35,989 bases of DNA from an uncultured Rikenellaceae bacterium (GTDB taxonomy: Bacteria; Bacteroidota; Bacteroidia; Bacteroidales; Rikenellaceae). A program made the translations under genes and the position numbers. The stretch's first letter is position 1; each line of letters begins with the position of its first letter. The notes beneath the pieces are model-generated. The model had not been told where the DNA came from and ran no database searches. It was given only the letters and a program-made list of their open reading frames with translations. The stretch lies in contig CALVFI010000013.1 in the NCBI GenBank assembly GCA_944326815.1, positions 1-35,989 of the forward strand, in the 5' to 3' direction. Positions 14,646-25,264 of the stretch are shown piece after piece.

Positions 14646-17138
14646 TCAGAACTTGAGATTCATCCCGAAATTGACGGCAAAGTTCTGCACGTTCTGTCCC
14701 GGCACTTTATGGCGATGCGTCAACCGCCAAACGGCATCTATGCGGAAAATACGAAAAATGTTGTCGATGCCCACCCCCGTTTCCAGGTAAGGTTTTCTGA
14801 CCGATGACATCCCGCGGGGAAACAGCAACAGAGCCCGCGTGTCGGGTAAACTTCCGTCGTTACGAGCTTCGAGTGTACCATAAACTCCTTTAAAGGTAAA
14901 GACCTCCCGCCACTTGAGTCGCTGCATCAGCGGGATTTTCCCCAGGAAAAACCCATTGAAATTGTGCTCGTAAAACAGGGCAACCCAGGCATCCGAAGCA
15001 AATTCATAATAATTCATGCACGAAAAGGCATAGGGGTCGTAAAAATAGGTTCCGTTACCGGGTTGCAACTGCAGCAACGGATAGGGTACCCGACCAAAAA
15101 TCTTACCCCCTCCCACCGCAATACGCGAAGTCCCTATCGGTGGCAAGTCCAAATCATATTGGAGAGACCCCTCCACCCGATAATACTCATAATCGTTCCG
15201 GAAAATTCCTTTGATACCCGCCGTAAAATTAAAAGTCAGTATCGGATAGTCCGACCCCATATAATATTTATCGAAATATCGCCGGACCTGCATCTCATCT
15301 TTGGAAAAACGCGTACCGATTCTTATCGAAGCCGACTCTACGGAACCCACCCAGGTACTGTCCGAACGCCGCATCGGCACATAACGATTCGAGAAGATTT
15401 TACGGACCTGCACGCCATATGTGCTCTCGATGCCCTGTCTCCATTCATGCAGATAGTCCACCTCTCCCTGATTGACCATGCTGAGCCGTTCGCTTCCTCC
15501 GCGAGAGAGAATCGAACTCAAAATATTACCGGTGGTAAACGCATTGATTCCCGCGCCTAATTGCAGTACATCGTGTCGGGCAGAGAGGGTCAGTTTTCGG
15601 GTAGGCTGGCGGCTGAAAGCATATTCGACAGTACCTCCTCCTTTGAATCGCTCATCCTTCGTACCGTATGCCCCATACCCCATCAAACGGACATGTTTGC
15701 TGAAATCCGATGTGGTACGCATTCCCAACTGAAAACGAATCCCCTCCAACCGATTAAAGCTAAACACCTTGTAATAGGGGCCGAATCCAACGTATTTCGT
15801 ATTGTAATACCCACCGAAAATCGTATTGATCACGGTATAGATGTTCCGGTACAGGGGAACCTGTTTGATGGAATCCACCATCTGATAAATGGCTTTTTCC
15901 TTTTCGCTCAAGGTATAAGGGCGAATCGTATCCCAGAAACGCTCATCATTGTTGAGCACCTCATCGTCGATCACAACGTTGTTATCCAAGCGGAGCACCT
16001 CTTCCGGAATCTCCCGATGTAACCGTACATCAGAATATTCGATCAGACGACGCCCAACAAACGAAGTAATCTTCGATGAGTCAGACATGACAATCGAAAA
16101 ATCAGCCAACAACTTATCCTGTTTTTTGAACCACTGTTTTCCATCGACGAACTGGCTCTCTGTCTCCATTTCCAGTTGCCTAATCCAGTTCACATTCGAC
16201 CCTTTTGCCATTTTCACACGAGCCGACTGCAGGGCATAGGTTGCAGAGTCAATATTCACCTCGCCATCCAACACGGGCGTTGAGGTCCCTTTAGGGTGGA
16301 AGCGAATCTTATACGTTTTGCGGCCATCGATTTGCAAGCTGTCCACCAGATAATAGTCATAGAACATTAGTCCATGGTCGGAAAGCGGACTGGCAAACCG
16401 CACATTGAAAATGTCGATATAATTGTCGTAAAAATTGACGTTCCCATGCAGATGTCCCGTAAACTGTGCGAAAGAGTAATCTTCCTCGATGCCGGAAATG
16501 CGGCTTGCCCGGATAATCTCGCGGGAAAAGGAGGGACTCTTCCGATGGAAATATTCTGCCGACGCCTCCGTAATCATAACCGGCAGATAGGTTTTGCCCG
16601 TGACTGCCGAAGTATCCATGTGCTCGAATATGAAACCGAAATTGCGCTGTAAGCGCTTGCTTCTAAAATAAGGTTTCAGATTGGCCAGATCGAGTTCCAT
16701 TTTCGTATAGGTGGCACAAGAATAACGGTCAATTTCATCGGGATTGTTCCGCGGTTTATTACGGATCACATGCCGTAGAATCGGATGTGCAGGATTCGGC
16801 CCCGGCTTCACCACCACGGCATCCAGTCCGATTGACACCGGTTCCAACTCGAAATCCACCGCATTGAATGCTCCACGAACCACACGTCGGCTCTGCGTCT
16901 CATAGCCCAGAAGCGACACCTGCAACAAAGTCACAGTATCCCGTATTTCCAAAGCATAAACTCCTTCGAAATCCGTTGTAATGCCGACCGTCGTTCCAAC
17001 AAAAGCCACACTGACCATCGGAATCGGCTCTCCCGTCTTGGCATCGGTCACCCGACCCCGCACACGAGTAGTCTGTGCATCCGCAATAACGGACACTAAC
17101 AAAAAATTTAAGATTACAAACAGACTTCTCATCATCAT
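14646..17138 (-). CDS. DUF5686 family outer-membrane protein with carboxypeptidase-regulatory-like domain
   Basis: About 830 residues. A signal peptide (hydrophobic stretch ending Ile-Ala-Asp-Ala-Gln) precedes a carboxypeptidase-D regulatory-like domain of about 80 residues, starting RVRGRVTDAKTGEPIPMVSV, the domain also found at the N-terminus of many SusC/TonB-type proteins. The large remainder matches the DUF5686 family, and its second half alternates like a beta-barrel and ends in a strand with terminal Phe, as in outer-membrane proteins. No TonB-dependent plug is seen. Function is unknown. The frame extends to 17168, but three consecutive ATG codons at 17138-17130 start directly before the signal sequence, and I take the first of these. 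It is divergent from the tamB-like gene. Confidence 0.85.
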   Translation of the reverse strand: MMMRSLFVILNFLLVSVIADAQTTRVRGRVTDAKTGEPIPMVSVAFVGTTVGITTDFEGVYALEIRDTVTLLQVSLLGYETQSRRVVRGAFNAVDFELEPVSIGLDAVVVKPGPNPAHPILRHVIRNKPRNNPDEIDRYSCATYTKMELDLANLKPYFRSKRLQRNFGFIFEHMDTSAVTGKTYLPVMITEASAEYFHRKSPSFSREIIRASRISGIEEDYSFAQFTGHLHGNVNFYDNYIDIFNVRFASPLSDHGLMFYDYYLVDSLQIDGRKTYKIRFHPKGTSTPVLDGEVNIDSATYALQSARVKMAKGSNVNWIRQLEMETESQFVDGKQWFKKQDKLLADFSIVMSDSSKITSFVGRRLIEYSDVRLHREIPEEVLRLDNNVVIDDEVLNNDERFWDTIRPYTLSEKEKAIYQMVDSIKQVPLYRNIYTVINTIFGGYYNTKYVGFGPYYKVFSFNRLEGIRFQLGMRTTSDFSKHVRLMGYGAYGTKDERFKGGGTVEYAFSRQPTRKLTLSARHDVLQLGAGINAFTTGNILSSILSRGGSERLSMVNQGEVDYLHEWRQGIESTYGVQVRKIFSNRYVPMRRSDSTWVGSVESASIRIGTRFSKDEMQVRRYFDKYYMGSDYPILTFNFTAGIKGIFRNDYEYYRVEGSLQYDLDLPPIGTSRIAVGGGKIFGRVPYPLLQLQPGNGTYFYDPYAFSCMNYYEFASDAWVALFYEHNFNGFFLGKIPLMQRLKWREVFTFKGVYGTLEARNDGSLPDTRALLLFPRGMSSVRKPYLETGVGIDNIFRIFRIDAVWRLTHRHKVPGQNVQNFAVNFGMNLKF

Positions 17139-17418
17139 AAGCCATATTCCACTCGTCCAAAGCGACAAAGAACGGGATAAAGATAGCTATTCTTCACAGG
17201 GATTGTTATGCCAGAAGGTCTTATTTTATGTCTGAAAACTCATAATGCAAAGCATCTCTTTCGAACAATCATACGATTCTGTTGAAAATAGGTTTCCTAA
17301 AACCATTTCCTTTTGTTAAATTCGCTTGTAAAAAGAGTTTACTTTGGCCTGAAATTGGCTGAGACTCCAGAGAAAAGAGAGGCATTGCCCGACTGTTCAG
17401 AGATTGCCCGACCATTCT

Positions 17419-20400
17419 ATGAAACTCAAGAAAATAGTCAAATATCTGCTTCGAACCCTGCTGATCATCATGATCGTCGTAGCGGCACTGCCGTTTGCTC
17501 TATACATTCCTGCCGTGCAACGATTTGCCATCGACAAAGCAACCTCCATCGTCTCGGAGAAACTGGGAATGCAACTCTCTGTCAAACGGTTCGGACTCTT
17601 CTTCCCGCTACGTCTGAATATCCAAGAATTACTGCTCCAACAGAATAGCCCCGACACTCTTTTCTATTGTCAGGCATTGGACCTCGATATTGCACCCTGG
17701 CCGTTGCTGCGAAAGGAAGTGACCCTCCGCGAGCTTCTGCTTTCGGACGCTGTGGCCAACTATCGCGACAGCACCGGGCAACTGGAGTTGCACGCCCGTC
17801 TCCATTCATTTCTGCTCACACTCCGCAAAGCGGACCTGGCACGTCAGGAAGCCGATATTTCACTGGCACGACTCAATGGAGCCCAGGTCAATCTTATCCT
17901 CGGAGCAACTCCGCCCGACACAACCGCTTCTGACTCTACAAGCACAGGCTGGAAAATCCAGGCTCATCTGCTCAAATTGAACAACGTCGATTTCCGAATG
18001 GATACCCGGCCACAGACCACGCGTCTCTTGGCCCACATCGGAACTGGAAAAATAGAGAACGGAACGGTCGATCTGACCTCACAAGAGGTTTCTGTCGACA
18101 ATGTGGATTTGAAAAACGGACAATACAGCTACCTCACCTCACCCACTCAGCCATCTGACACAACAGATAAGCGACCTGCTGTTCTCAACGCAAATGAGGA
18201 ATCTTCCCCTCGAATCGCAAATGCAGACACATCCATCACTCCCCCATGGAGCATATCTGTCAATCGCCTGTCCCTCTCGGATAACACCGTCGCCTATGGC
18301 ATCCAGGGGACTTTGCCGCAACCGGGCTTTGACCCGCAATACATAGCGCTCTCCGCGCTGAATCTGACGATTGATTCACTACGAAACCGAGGAAGCGAAA
18401 TCGATGCCCGAATCGGCAATCTCTCGTTCACGGAACGCAGCGGTCTGCAAATTCGCAACATGGGCGGCCAAATCCATATGGACAGCGTGCGTCTGGGAGT
18501 TTCACAACTGTTCCTGGAAACAGCCCACTCTACGTTTCGTGCCGATGCCGAAGCCGGCGCCGATATTCTGAAAATGTCTCCAGAGGCCTCTCTGCAGATG
18601 AACTGCATGGCCAATATCGCGTTGGAGGAGTTACTGCTCTTCCTACCCGATGCCGATCCTCTGCTGCGCAGCGTCATCGCAGGAAAATCGCTCTTGCTGG
18701 AAAGCCGTCTGTCAGGCACGCTCGGGAACCTCACCACGGAGAACCGGCTCGACATACCGGGGCACCTGCGCATGACGGCCTCGGGGTCTGCCCGGAACAT
18801 CACCCGCTCCGAAAAGATGGCAAGTCAACTCCAGTTCAACAGCGACCTCATCTCACTCAACTTCCTGAAAGTCCTGTTACCGGACAGTACCCTGCGCAAC
18901 CGAATCGCCATCCCTGCTCACATTGCACTCAACGGCAACGTCGGCATCACTCCGAACGACTGGGCCACGCGTACAAGCATCCATGTCGACAACGGGACAC
19001 TAGTCGCAACAGGGCGCATGAATCCGAAGAGAGAGAACTACGACATAAACATCGTCTGCGACAGTTTTCCGGTCGGGCAATTTCTGCCTCACGACTCTCT
19101 GGGGCTGCTCACCTTCACTTTAAACGCCGAAGGGCAAGGTTTTGACCCCTTGCTGGACAACGCAGCATCGCACCTCGCCCTCGATATTCCCCGTTGCGAC
19201 TACCGAGGTTTCAAGTACCAAAATATCGGATTCAACGCCACACTCGCCGACCATCGGCTGCAAGGCAAACTTTCCAGCCAAAATGAAGGGCTACAGGCAC
19301 GATTCGACATTCGCGGTTCACTCGACAAAACGAGACAGGCCATCACACTATCCGGCCTCATCGACACCTGCAACCTCCATCGCATGCACCTCTCCGAAGA
19401 GCGAATCAAGGGACGCCTGACGCTTGATCTGTCTGCCGAGGCGACCTCTGCCAACAGTTACCGACTGCATGCAGCTATCGACAGCATCGAAATCTGGACC
19501 GGATGGAAACGGGATGCTCTACGGCCTCTCACACTCTCCGCGCTGGCCGATTCCAGCCAGTTGCAAGCCGGCTTCACCTCCGGCGACCTGGAGCTACTGT
19601 TCTACACCCCCGTAGCCATGGACTCGCTGACCAACAGCCTCGCACGCAGCATCGACACCCTCTCGACACAAATACGCCGAGGACGTTTCGACATGGATAA
19701 AGTTTGCGCCGAATTGCCTCCGCTCGATCTCCGGATTACGGCGGGCGACAATAATATCGTCAACAACTTCCTGAAGACAAAACGGATGGCATTCCGATCC
19801 ATGACGCTGGACGCCTCTCATCAACAGGACAAACCTTTCACGACACAACTCACCCTGTTGCAACTGGCGACGGAAAAAATTGTACTCGACAGCGTCCATT
19901 TCGGATTGCGACAGAACGGTACGGCATTGGACTATCTGCTTCGCTTGCGCAACAGTTCCGTCACCCGAGACAACATTGCCCTTATTGCGCTATACGGTAA
20001 TATAGTACAGAACAAGGCTCTCGTCAACCTGTTGCAAACCGACCGTTCCGGAAAAGAGGGGTTCCGATTCGGACTACAAGCTACACTGGCCGACAGCACC
20101 GTCACGCTGAGCATGTTCCCCGCTCATCCGACCCTGGGATTCGAGACATGGGACGTCAATCCGGGTAACTACATCAGCTATCGACTCAACCGAGAACTGC
20201 ATGCCAATTTCATTCTTTCGCAAGGCGACCGACGCTTTGCCCTGCAATCCTCTGCCCGGGCCGGTCAGGGGAGCATCGCACTGGGCATCGCAGGCATCGA
20301 CATCGGAGCCACACTGGGACTGTTTCCCGGAGCTCCTCCGGTAGCCGGAACGTTAAATTCCGACATCGTACTGAAACTGAACGATACACCGGGCGAAGCT

Positions 20401-22203
20401 GCCATTCAAGCCAATGGCCATCTCTCCATCGGCCAATTGGCCTACAACGGCAACTCCATCGGAGATACCGGACTGGCTTTCAACTACCGCCTCGACTCGG
20501 CTGCCAGTCAACAGGCCGATGCAAAACTCTTGCTCAATGAGATTCCCGTAGTGAATGCACATGTCACCTACGCTCAAGCAGAGAAAGACCACATTCATGC
20601 CACCGTGGAGATACCGGGTTTACCTCTCTCCGCAGCCAATGCTTTTCTGCCCCCTCAAGCGGTACAACTGGCTGGCACTCTCAAAGGGAATGTGGAGGTT
20701 GTGGGCGATCCCGCCCGCCCGGCCATCAACGGAGAGATGCAATTCGCCGGCACCGACGTACGTATCCCGATGATTGGTACCACGTTCGGGCTATCCGAAA
20801 ATAAAATCACCGTCACGGCCAATCTGCTCCGGTTCGACAACTACCAGATCGTCGCACCGAACAAGCAAGCCATCGTCATCGACGGCAACCTGAATCTGGC
20901 CGACCTGGGAGCCATCACGACCGACCTTACGGTAAAGGCACGCGATTTCCAGTTCGTCCGGGTAGACCGCAACGCAAAGTCCGACATCTACGGCACGGCA
21001 TTCATGGATCTGAACACCACGGTAAAGGGTCCTTTGGACAATCTGCTCGTACGGGGAGGCATCGCTCTGCTAGGCGGCACCGACATCACCTATGTCATGA
21101 AAGACTCTCCGCTGGAGGTCAAGAACAGCGCACAAGAGATCGTCTCCTTCGTATCGTTCAGCGATACCACGACGGTCTTCGCCGCCGACTCGGTGCCCAT
21201 GCTCCGCATGACCGGCATAGATATTCAAATGAATGTCAACGTGGATAATTCGACACGCCTCGGCGTCGATCTCTCGGAGGATGGCAAGAACCGCATCGAA
21301 CTGCAGGGTGGCGGCAACCTGACCTATACGATGAACCCTCTGGGCGACACCCGTTTTTCGGGACGCTACGTGGTATCGGGTGGTACGGTACGGTATAATC
21401 CGCCCATCATCTCGCAAAAGGTCTTCGACATCACACCGGGAAGTTACGTGGAGTGGACCGGCAACCTGGCTGACCCATCATTCAATATTACAGCCGTCGA
21501 GAGCGTACGAACCACCCTCACCATGGAGGACAACACCAGCCGCAGCGTAAAATTCGACATCAGCATCAATATCCGCAATACGCTCGAGACCCTTGCCATC
21601 ACTTTCGACCTCTCCGCGCCGGAAGATCTGACAATTCAAAATCAATTGGCCTCGCTCACTCCCGAACAGCGAGCCAATCAAGCCATGGGGTTGCTGATAT
21701 ACAACACCTATACGGGCCCGGGGACAACGGCAAAGGTCGATTCCGGAAATGCACTCGATACCTTTATCGAACGGCAGCTCAACCAGTGGGCACAAAACAA
21801 TCTGAAAGGGGTGGACCTAAGTTTCGGCATCGACTCCTACGACGAAACAGCCACCGGTGGCACCCAACGCACGGACTACTCCTACAAACTCTCCAAAAAC
21901 TTCTTCAACGATCGCATACGAGCCATCATCGGCGGGAAATTCAGCACGGATGCCGACCCGACGGAGAACCTCAAAGAGAATCTCATCGACGATATCGCAC
22001 TGGAATACCGTCTGACTAAACGGGACAATATGTTTCTACGCATTTTCCGTCATACGGGCTACGAGAGTATCCTCGAAGGCGAGGTAACAGAAACCGGTGT
22101 CGGGTTCGTCATCCGGAAAAAGATGCTTCGCTTCTGGGACCTGTTCCGTTTTGCCAAGAACAAGGCACAGCAGCCAGCGACAACAACCATACACGAAAAA
22201 TGA
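17419..22203 (+). CDS. tamB: TamB-like translocation and assembly module protein
   Basis: A 1594-residue protein with one N-terminal membrane anchor (about residues 10-32) and a very long periplasmic body of repeating beta-strands. It ends in the conserved TamB (DUF490) C-terminal domain (about residues 1150-1560). In this region I recognise PLDNLLVRGGIALLGGTDITYV, TLAITFDLSAPEDLTIQNQL and LNQWAQNNLKGVDLSFGI. TamB-like proteins form hydrophobic grooves that bridge the periplasm and help outer-membrane protein insertion or phospholipid transport. I use the ATG at 17419; a TTG five codons earlier is also in frame but less likely. The next gene, an Omp85 protein, overlaps the stop by four bases, so the two are translated together. 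Confidence 0.92.
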   Translation: MKLKKIVKYLLRTLLIIMIVVAALPFALYIPAVQRFAIDKATSIVSEKLGMQLSVKRFGLFFPLRLNIQELLLQQNSPDTLFYCQALDLDIAPWPLLRKEVTLRELLLSDAVANYRDSTGQLELHARLHSFLLTLRKADLARQEADISLARLNGAQVNLILGATPPDTTASDSTSTGWKIQAHLLKLNNVDFRMDTRPQTTRLLAHIGTGKIENGTVDLTSQEVSVDNVDLKNGQYSYLTSPTQPSDTTDKRPAVLNANEESSPRIANADTSITPPWSISVNRLSLSDNTVAYGIQGTLPQPGFDPQYIALSALNLTIDSLRNRGSEIDARIGNLSFTERSGLQIRNMGGQIHMDSVRLGVSQLFLETAHSTFRADAEAGADILKMSPEASLQMNCMANIALEELLLFLPDADPLLRSVIAGKSLLLESRLSGTLGNLTTENRLDIPGHLRMTASGSARNITRSEKMASQLQFNSDLISLNFLKVLLPDSTLRNRIAIPAHIALNGNVGITPNDWATRTSIHVDNGTLVATGRMNPKRENYDINIVCDSFPVGQFLPHDSLGLLTFTLNAEGQGFDPLLDNAASHLALDIPRCDYRGFKYQNIGFNATLADHRLQGKLSSQNEGLQARFDIRGSLDKTRQAITLSGLIDTCNLHRMHLSEERIKGRLTLDLSAEATSANSYRLHAAIDSIEIWTGWKRDALRPLTLSALADSSQLQAGFTSGDLELLFYTPVAMDSLTNSLARSIDTLSTQIRRGRFDMDKVCAELPPLDLRITAGDNNIVNNFLKTKRMAFRSMTLDASHQQDKPFTTQLTLLQLATEKIVLDSVHFGLRQNGTALDYLLRLRNSSVTRDNIALIALYGNIVQNKALVNLLQTDRSGKEGFRFGLQATLADSTVTLSMFPAHPTLGFETWDVNPGNYISYRLNRELHANFILSQGDRRFALQSSARAGQGSIALGIAGIDIGATLGLFPGAPPVAGTLNSDIVLKLNDTPGEAAIQANGHLSIGQLAYNGNSIGDTGLAFNYRLDSAASQQADAKLLLNEIPVVNAHVTYAQAEKDHIHATVEIPGLPLSAANAFLPPQAVQLAGTLKGNVEVVGDPARPAINGEMQFAGTDVRIPMIGTTFGLSENKITVTANLLRFDNYQIVAPNKQAIVIDGNLNLADLGAITTDLTVKARDFQFVRVDRNAKSDIYGTAFMDLNTTVKGPLDNLLVRGGIALLGGTDITYVMKDSPLEVKNSAQEIVSFVSFSDTTTVFAADSVPMLRMTGIDIQMNVNVDNSTRLGVDLSEDGKNRIELQGGGNLTYTMNPLGDTRFSGRYVVSGGTVRYNPPIISQKVFDITPGSYVEWTGNLADPSFNITAVESVRTTLTMEDNTSRSVKFDISINIRNTLETLAITFDLSAPEDLTIQNQLASLTPEQRANQAMGLLIYNTYTGPGTTAKVDSGNALDTFIERQLNQWAQNNLKGVDLSFGIDSYDETATGGTQRTDYSYKLSKNFFNDRIRAIIGGKFSTDADPTENLKENLIDDIALEYRLTKRDNMFLRIFRHTGYESILEGEVTETGVGFVIRKKMLRFWDLFRFAKNKAQQPATTTIHEK

Positions 22204-24503
22204 GACACGGGCAAAACATATATAGATTTCTGACGATAGGTCTGTTCCTTCTGCTGGCAGGCTGCTCTACGACACGTCGGCTGGGCAGCGACGAGACCTT
22301 ATACACTGGTGTAAAAAAAATCATCATCGACACCGACTCGAGCGGTTCACTCGTAGAAGGAGCCGAGAGCGCCATCACCTCTCCCCTCTCCATACCGCCC
22401 AACAACCCGCTCTATACGCCCTATTTCCGTACTCCGCTGCCGATCGGGCTTTGGGCCTGGAACTACCTGTATACCCCCAAGGAGAAAGGACTCGGACAAT
22501 GGCTCTACCGGAAATTGGCCAAGGAGCCCGTGCTCATTTCCAAAGTACAACCCGATCTGAGAGTAAAACTTGTGGAAAACATATTGGGCAATTATGGATA
22601 TTTCGGATCGCATGCCAGCTACGACCTGTTGCCGCATCACAATCCGAAGAAGGCCAAAATCACCTACCGCATAGAGGTCGCCCGACCGTGGTTCTACAGC
22701 AGCATCGGTTATCCTCCTCCGAAGATACTGGCTCCTGGAGAGATGGAGTCACTAAAAGCCACGTCATTACTGCGTGTAGGCGGACAATACAACCTCGACA
22801 CGCTCTCCGCCGAACGCAACCGCATCTCAAACATTCTTCGGAACAAAGGATATTACTTCTTCCGTCCCGAGTACATCGGCTATCTGGCCGACACGACACA
22901 ACAACCCGGGCAGGTTGCTCTGCGGCTGCAGCTGACTCCTGGCATCCCGTCAGTAGCCACACAAGCGTATACCGTAGGCGATGTCGACATTCACCTCTCT
23001 CGCATCAATGGAGGAGCAATCGACACACTACAGCAAAACGGACGCACCATCGTTTATCAAACACCCCTGAAACTTCGGCCGCGCCTGCTGAACCGCCTCA
23101 TCACCTTCCAACGAGGCGATCTCTTCACGCTCGACGAACAAAATGCCACACTCAACAATCTGAGCAAACTGGGGGTATTCCGTTCGGTCAATCTGAGCGT
23201 CACGCCCCCTGATTCCCCGCACGGAAGCGACTCCCTCAATGTGGAAATCGACGCCACATTTGACTATCCGCTCGAAGCGGAACTCGAAACAAACGTCACC
23301 TCCAAGTCGAACAGTTTCGTCGGTCCGGGGCTGTCGTTGCGTCTCTCGAACAACAACATGTTCCGAGGAGGCGAGGTCTTTTCGCTCAAGCTCAACGGCT
23401 CGTACGAATGGCAAACAGGAAACAAGAATTCGGGAGGAGGCTCATCCTCAAAACTGAACTCCTACGAATTCGGGCTGAATGCTTCGCTCGACATCCCGCG
23501 CCTGTGGTTTCCGGGATACTTCAAGCGCTTTACCCGCTATCCTTCACGGACCCGTTTCCAGGTAGGAGTCGACTTGATGAACCGTCCCAAATTTTTCCGG
23601 ATTCTCTCCTCGAGCGGTTCCATAAGTTATGACTTTCAAACCTCACCCCGCAGTTATCACACCTTCTCCTTTCTAAAACTGACCTACAATAACCTGCTCA
23701 ATACGACCGCCGAGTTCGACAAGACCCTGGAAGAGAATCCAGCCATCGCACTCAGTTTCCGCAACCAGTTCATCCCCTCGTTCACCTATTCCTATACCTA
23801 CGACAGGAATTATCGGCGCAACCGACTCTTCTGGCAGAACAGCTTCACCTCGGCCGGTAACCTGCTTTACGGCATCATGGAATTGGCCGGGCATAAAGGC
23901 ACGAAAGAGATCTTCAACAACCAATTCTCGCAATTCGTCAAAGCTACGAGCGAAATCCGCTTTTATCAGAAACTCGGTCAAATCAACTGGCTCGTCTACC
24001 GGTTCATGGTGGGAGCCGAACACCCTTACGGCAACTCGACGGTCGTGCCCTATACCGAACAATTCTACATCGGCGGGGCAAACAGCATCCGCGCCTTCAC
24101 CATCCGGACACTCGGCCCGGGCAGCTATCGTCCCCCGAGCGATGACCGCAATGCCTATCTGGACCAAACAGGTACCTTCAAACTCGAAGCGAACATCGAA
24201 TTCCGTTTCGGCATCATGGGGCGACTGGGCGGCGCCCTCTTCCTCGACGCAGGCAACATCTGGCTGCTAAAGAACGACCCTCGACGCCCCGGCGGACAAC
24301 TGACCCTCAAAAGTTTCCCCAAGGAGATCGCTCTCGGCACAGGCTTCGGCCTACGGTACGACATCAGTTACCTCGTCATCCGCGCCGACCTCGGGATCGG
24401 TATCCACACGCCCTATCCCAACCCCGACAAACGAGGATACTACAACATCGCCAGCTTTAAAGACGGGCTCGGCTTCCATCTGGCTATCGGATATCCGTTC
24501 TGA
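22200..24503 (+). CDS. TamL-like Omp85 outer-membrane lipoprotein (TamA/BamA family)
   Basis: A 767-residue member of the BamA/TamA family. Unlike proteobacterial TamA it begins with a lipoprotein signal: hydrophobic residues 10-20 and the lipobox LLAGC with Cys22. This is the Bacteroidota variant called TamL. POTRA-like domains (about residues 60-360) include GVFRSVNLSVTP at the end of the last one. The C-terminal beta-barrel (about 370-767) contains the Omp85 segment GGANSIRAFTIRTLGPGSYRPP, comparable to the lid-lock region, and ends in Phe. It should act with the TamB-like protein of the preceding gene at the outer membrane. Overlap of the two genes by ATGA supports a complex. Confidence 0.9.
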   Translation: MRHGQNIYRFLTIGLFLLLAGCSTTRRLGSDETLYTGVKKIIIDTDSSGSLVEGAESAITSPLSIPPNNPLYTPYFRTPLPIGLWAWNYLYTPKEKGLGQWLYRKLAKEPVLISKVQPDLRVKLVENILGNYGYFGSHASYDLLPHHNPKKAKITYRIEVARPWFYSSIGYPPPKILAPGEMESLKATSLLRVGGQYNLDTLSAERNRISNILRNKGYYFFRPEYIGYLADTTQQPGQVALRLQLTPGIPSVATQAYTVGDVDIHLSRINGGAIDTLQQNGRTIVYQTPLKLRPRLLNRLITFQRGDLFTLDEQNATLNNLSKLGVFRSVNLSVTPPDSPHGSDSLNVEIDATFDYPLEAELETNVTSKSNSFVGPGLSLRLSNNNMFRGGEVFSLKLNGSYEWQTGNKNSGGGSSSKLNSYEFGLNASLDIPRLWFPGYFKRFTRYPSRTRFQVGVDLMNRPKFFRILSSSGSISYDFQTSPRSYHTFSFLKLTYNNLLNTTAEFDKTLEENPAIALSFRNQFIPSFTYSYTYDRNYRRNRLFWQNSFTSAGNLLYGIMELAGHKGTKEIFNNQFSQFVKATSEIRFYQKLGQINWLVYRFMVGAEHPYGNSTVVPYTEQFYIGGANSIRAFTIRTLGPGSYRPPSDDRNAYLDQTGTFKLEANIEFRFGIMGRLGGALFLDAGNIWLLKNDPRRPGGQLTLKSFPKEIALGTGFGLRYDISYLVIRADLGIGIHTPYPNPDKRGYYNIASFKDGLGFHLAIGYPF

Positions 24504-24594
24504 CAAAACAAGTTCATCCTTTCTAATACTACCGGAAGCCATAAAATCACGACAAACAGCCCTTTCGGAGAAATCATCCCCGAAACAACGAGAC

Positions 24595-24619
24595 ATGGAA
24601 CAATAATTGTTTCATTTTT
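24595..24619 (+). terminator. Probable terminator of the tamB-tamL operon
   Basis: A 9-bp stem, ATGGAACAA (24595-24603) and TTGTTTCAT (24607-24615) with one G-T pair and a 3-base loop, followed by TTTTC. It lies 91 bases after the TamL stop and 41 bases before the next start. The small loop and A/T-rich stem make it weaker than the other terminators. Confidence 0.5.
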
Positions 24620-24660
24620 CGTTATCTAATAAAGGACACTATTTTAAAAACACATCTGCT

Positions 24661-25215
24661 ATGAAAAGGATCATTCTAATGGCCGTATTCGCACTCCTCG
24701 CAGCAGGAGCCTCGGCCCAAACAACGATGAGCCGCAAAGAAGCCCGGGAAGCCCGTAAACAACAGCAGGAAGCCATAGATCTCGTTCAGCATGAAAAAGC
24801 GCTTCAGGCATTAAAAGACAGCTCCTTCGTGCTCAAAGCCGACCGTGTGATTTTCAGACGGGGTCGTATGGTCTCGGTCAGCTCGACCACGAATTTCGTT
24901 TCACGCTACGGAAATCGTGCCACCGTACAGATCGCTTTCGATTTTGCCAGTGCAGGGCCCAACGGACTGGGAGGTATTACGGTGGAAGGACATGTCTCCG
25001 AAGTCTCCGTCAAAACCGACAAAAAGGGCTTTACCTATTATCGCATGAATGTCATGGGTGTCGGTATTTCGGCGACGGTGGACATCACGCTCTTCCCGGC
25101 CAGCAACCGGGCCAGCGTCACGGTCTATCCCAATTACAACAGCAATACCTTAACGCTGGAAGGGGTACTTGAACCCACAGGAGCCTCCCACATATTCAAA
25201 GGGAGCAGTCTATAG
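24661..25215 (+). CDS. DUF4251 domain protein, exported
   Basis: A 184-residue protein with a signal peptide (residues 1-20, ending Ala-Ser-Ala before Gln). A short basic and glutamine-rich helix follows, then a DUF4251 domain (about residues 45-180) with alternating beta-strands, including NFVSRYGNRATVQIAFDF and GVGISATVDITLFPASNRASV. It is probably periplasmic or surface-located; function is unknown. I use the ATG at 24661, immediately before the signal peptide; the frame opens 18 codons earlier but those residues do not fit. Terminators stand on both sides, so it is probably a single-gene unit. Confidence 0.85.
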   Translation: MKRIILMAVFALLAAGASAQTTMSRKEAREARKQQQEAIDLVQHEKALQALKDSSFVLKADRVIFRRGRMVSVSSTTNFVSRYGNRATVQIAFDFASAGPNGLGGITVEGHVSEVSVKTDKKGFTYYRMNVMGVGISATVDITLFPASNRASVTVYPNYNSNTLTLEGVLEPTGASHIFKGSSL

Positions 25216-25264
25216 CAAATTCCCTTTCATCGGAAGGGTCAACGTTCCCTGCTCATAATCTGAC

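Noticed and set aside
17311..17347. TTTTG plus TACTTTGG as a promoter for tamB
   Set aside because: The -7 box has one mismatch and the spacing of 23-24 bases is too long; possible but not listed as a feature.
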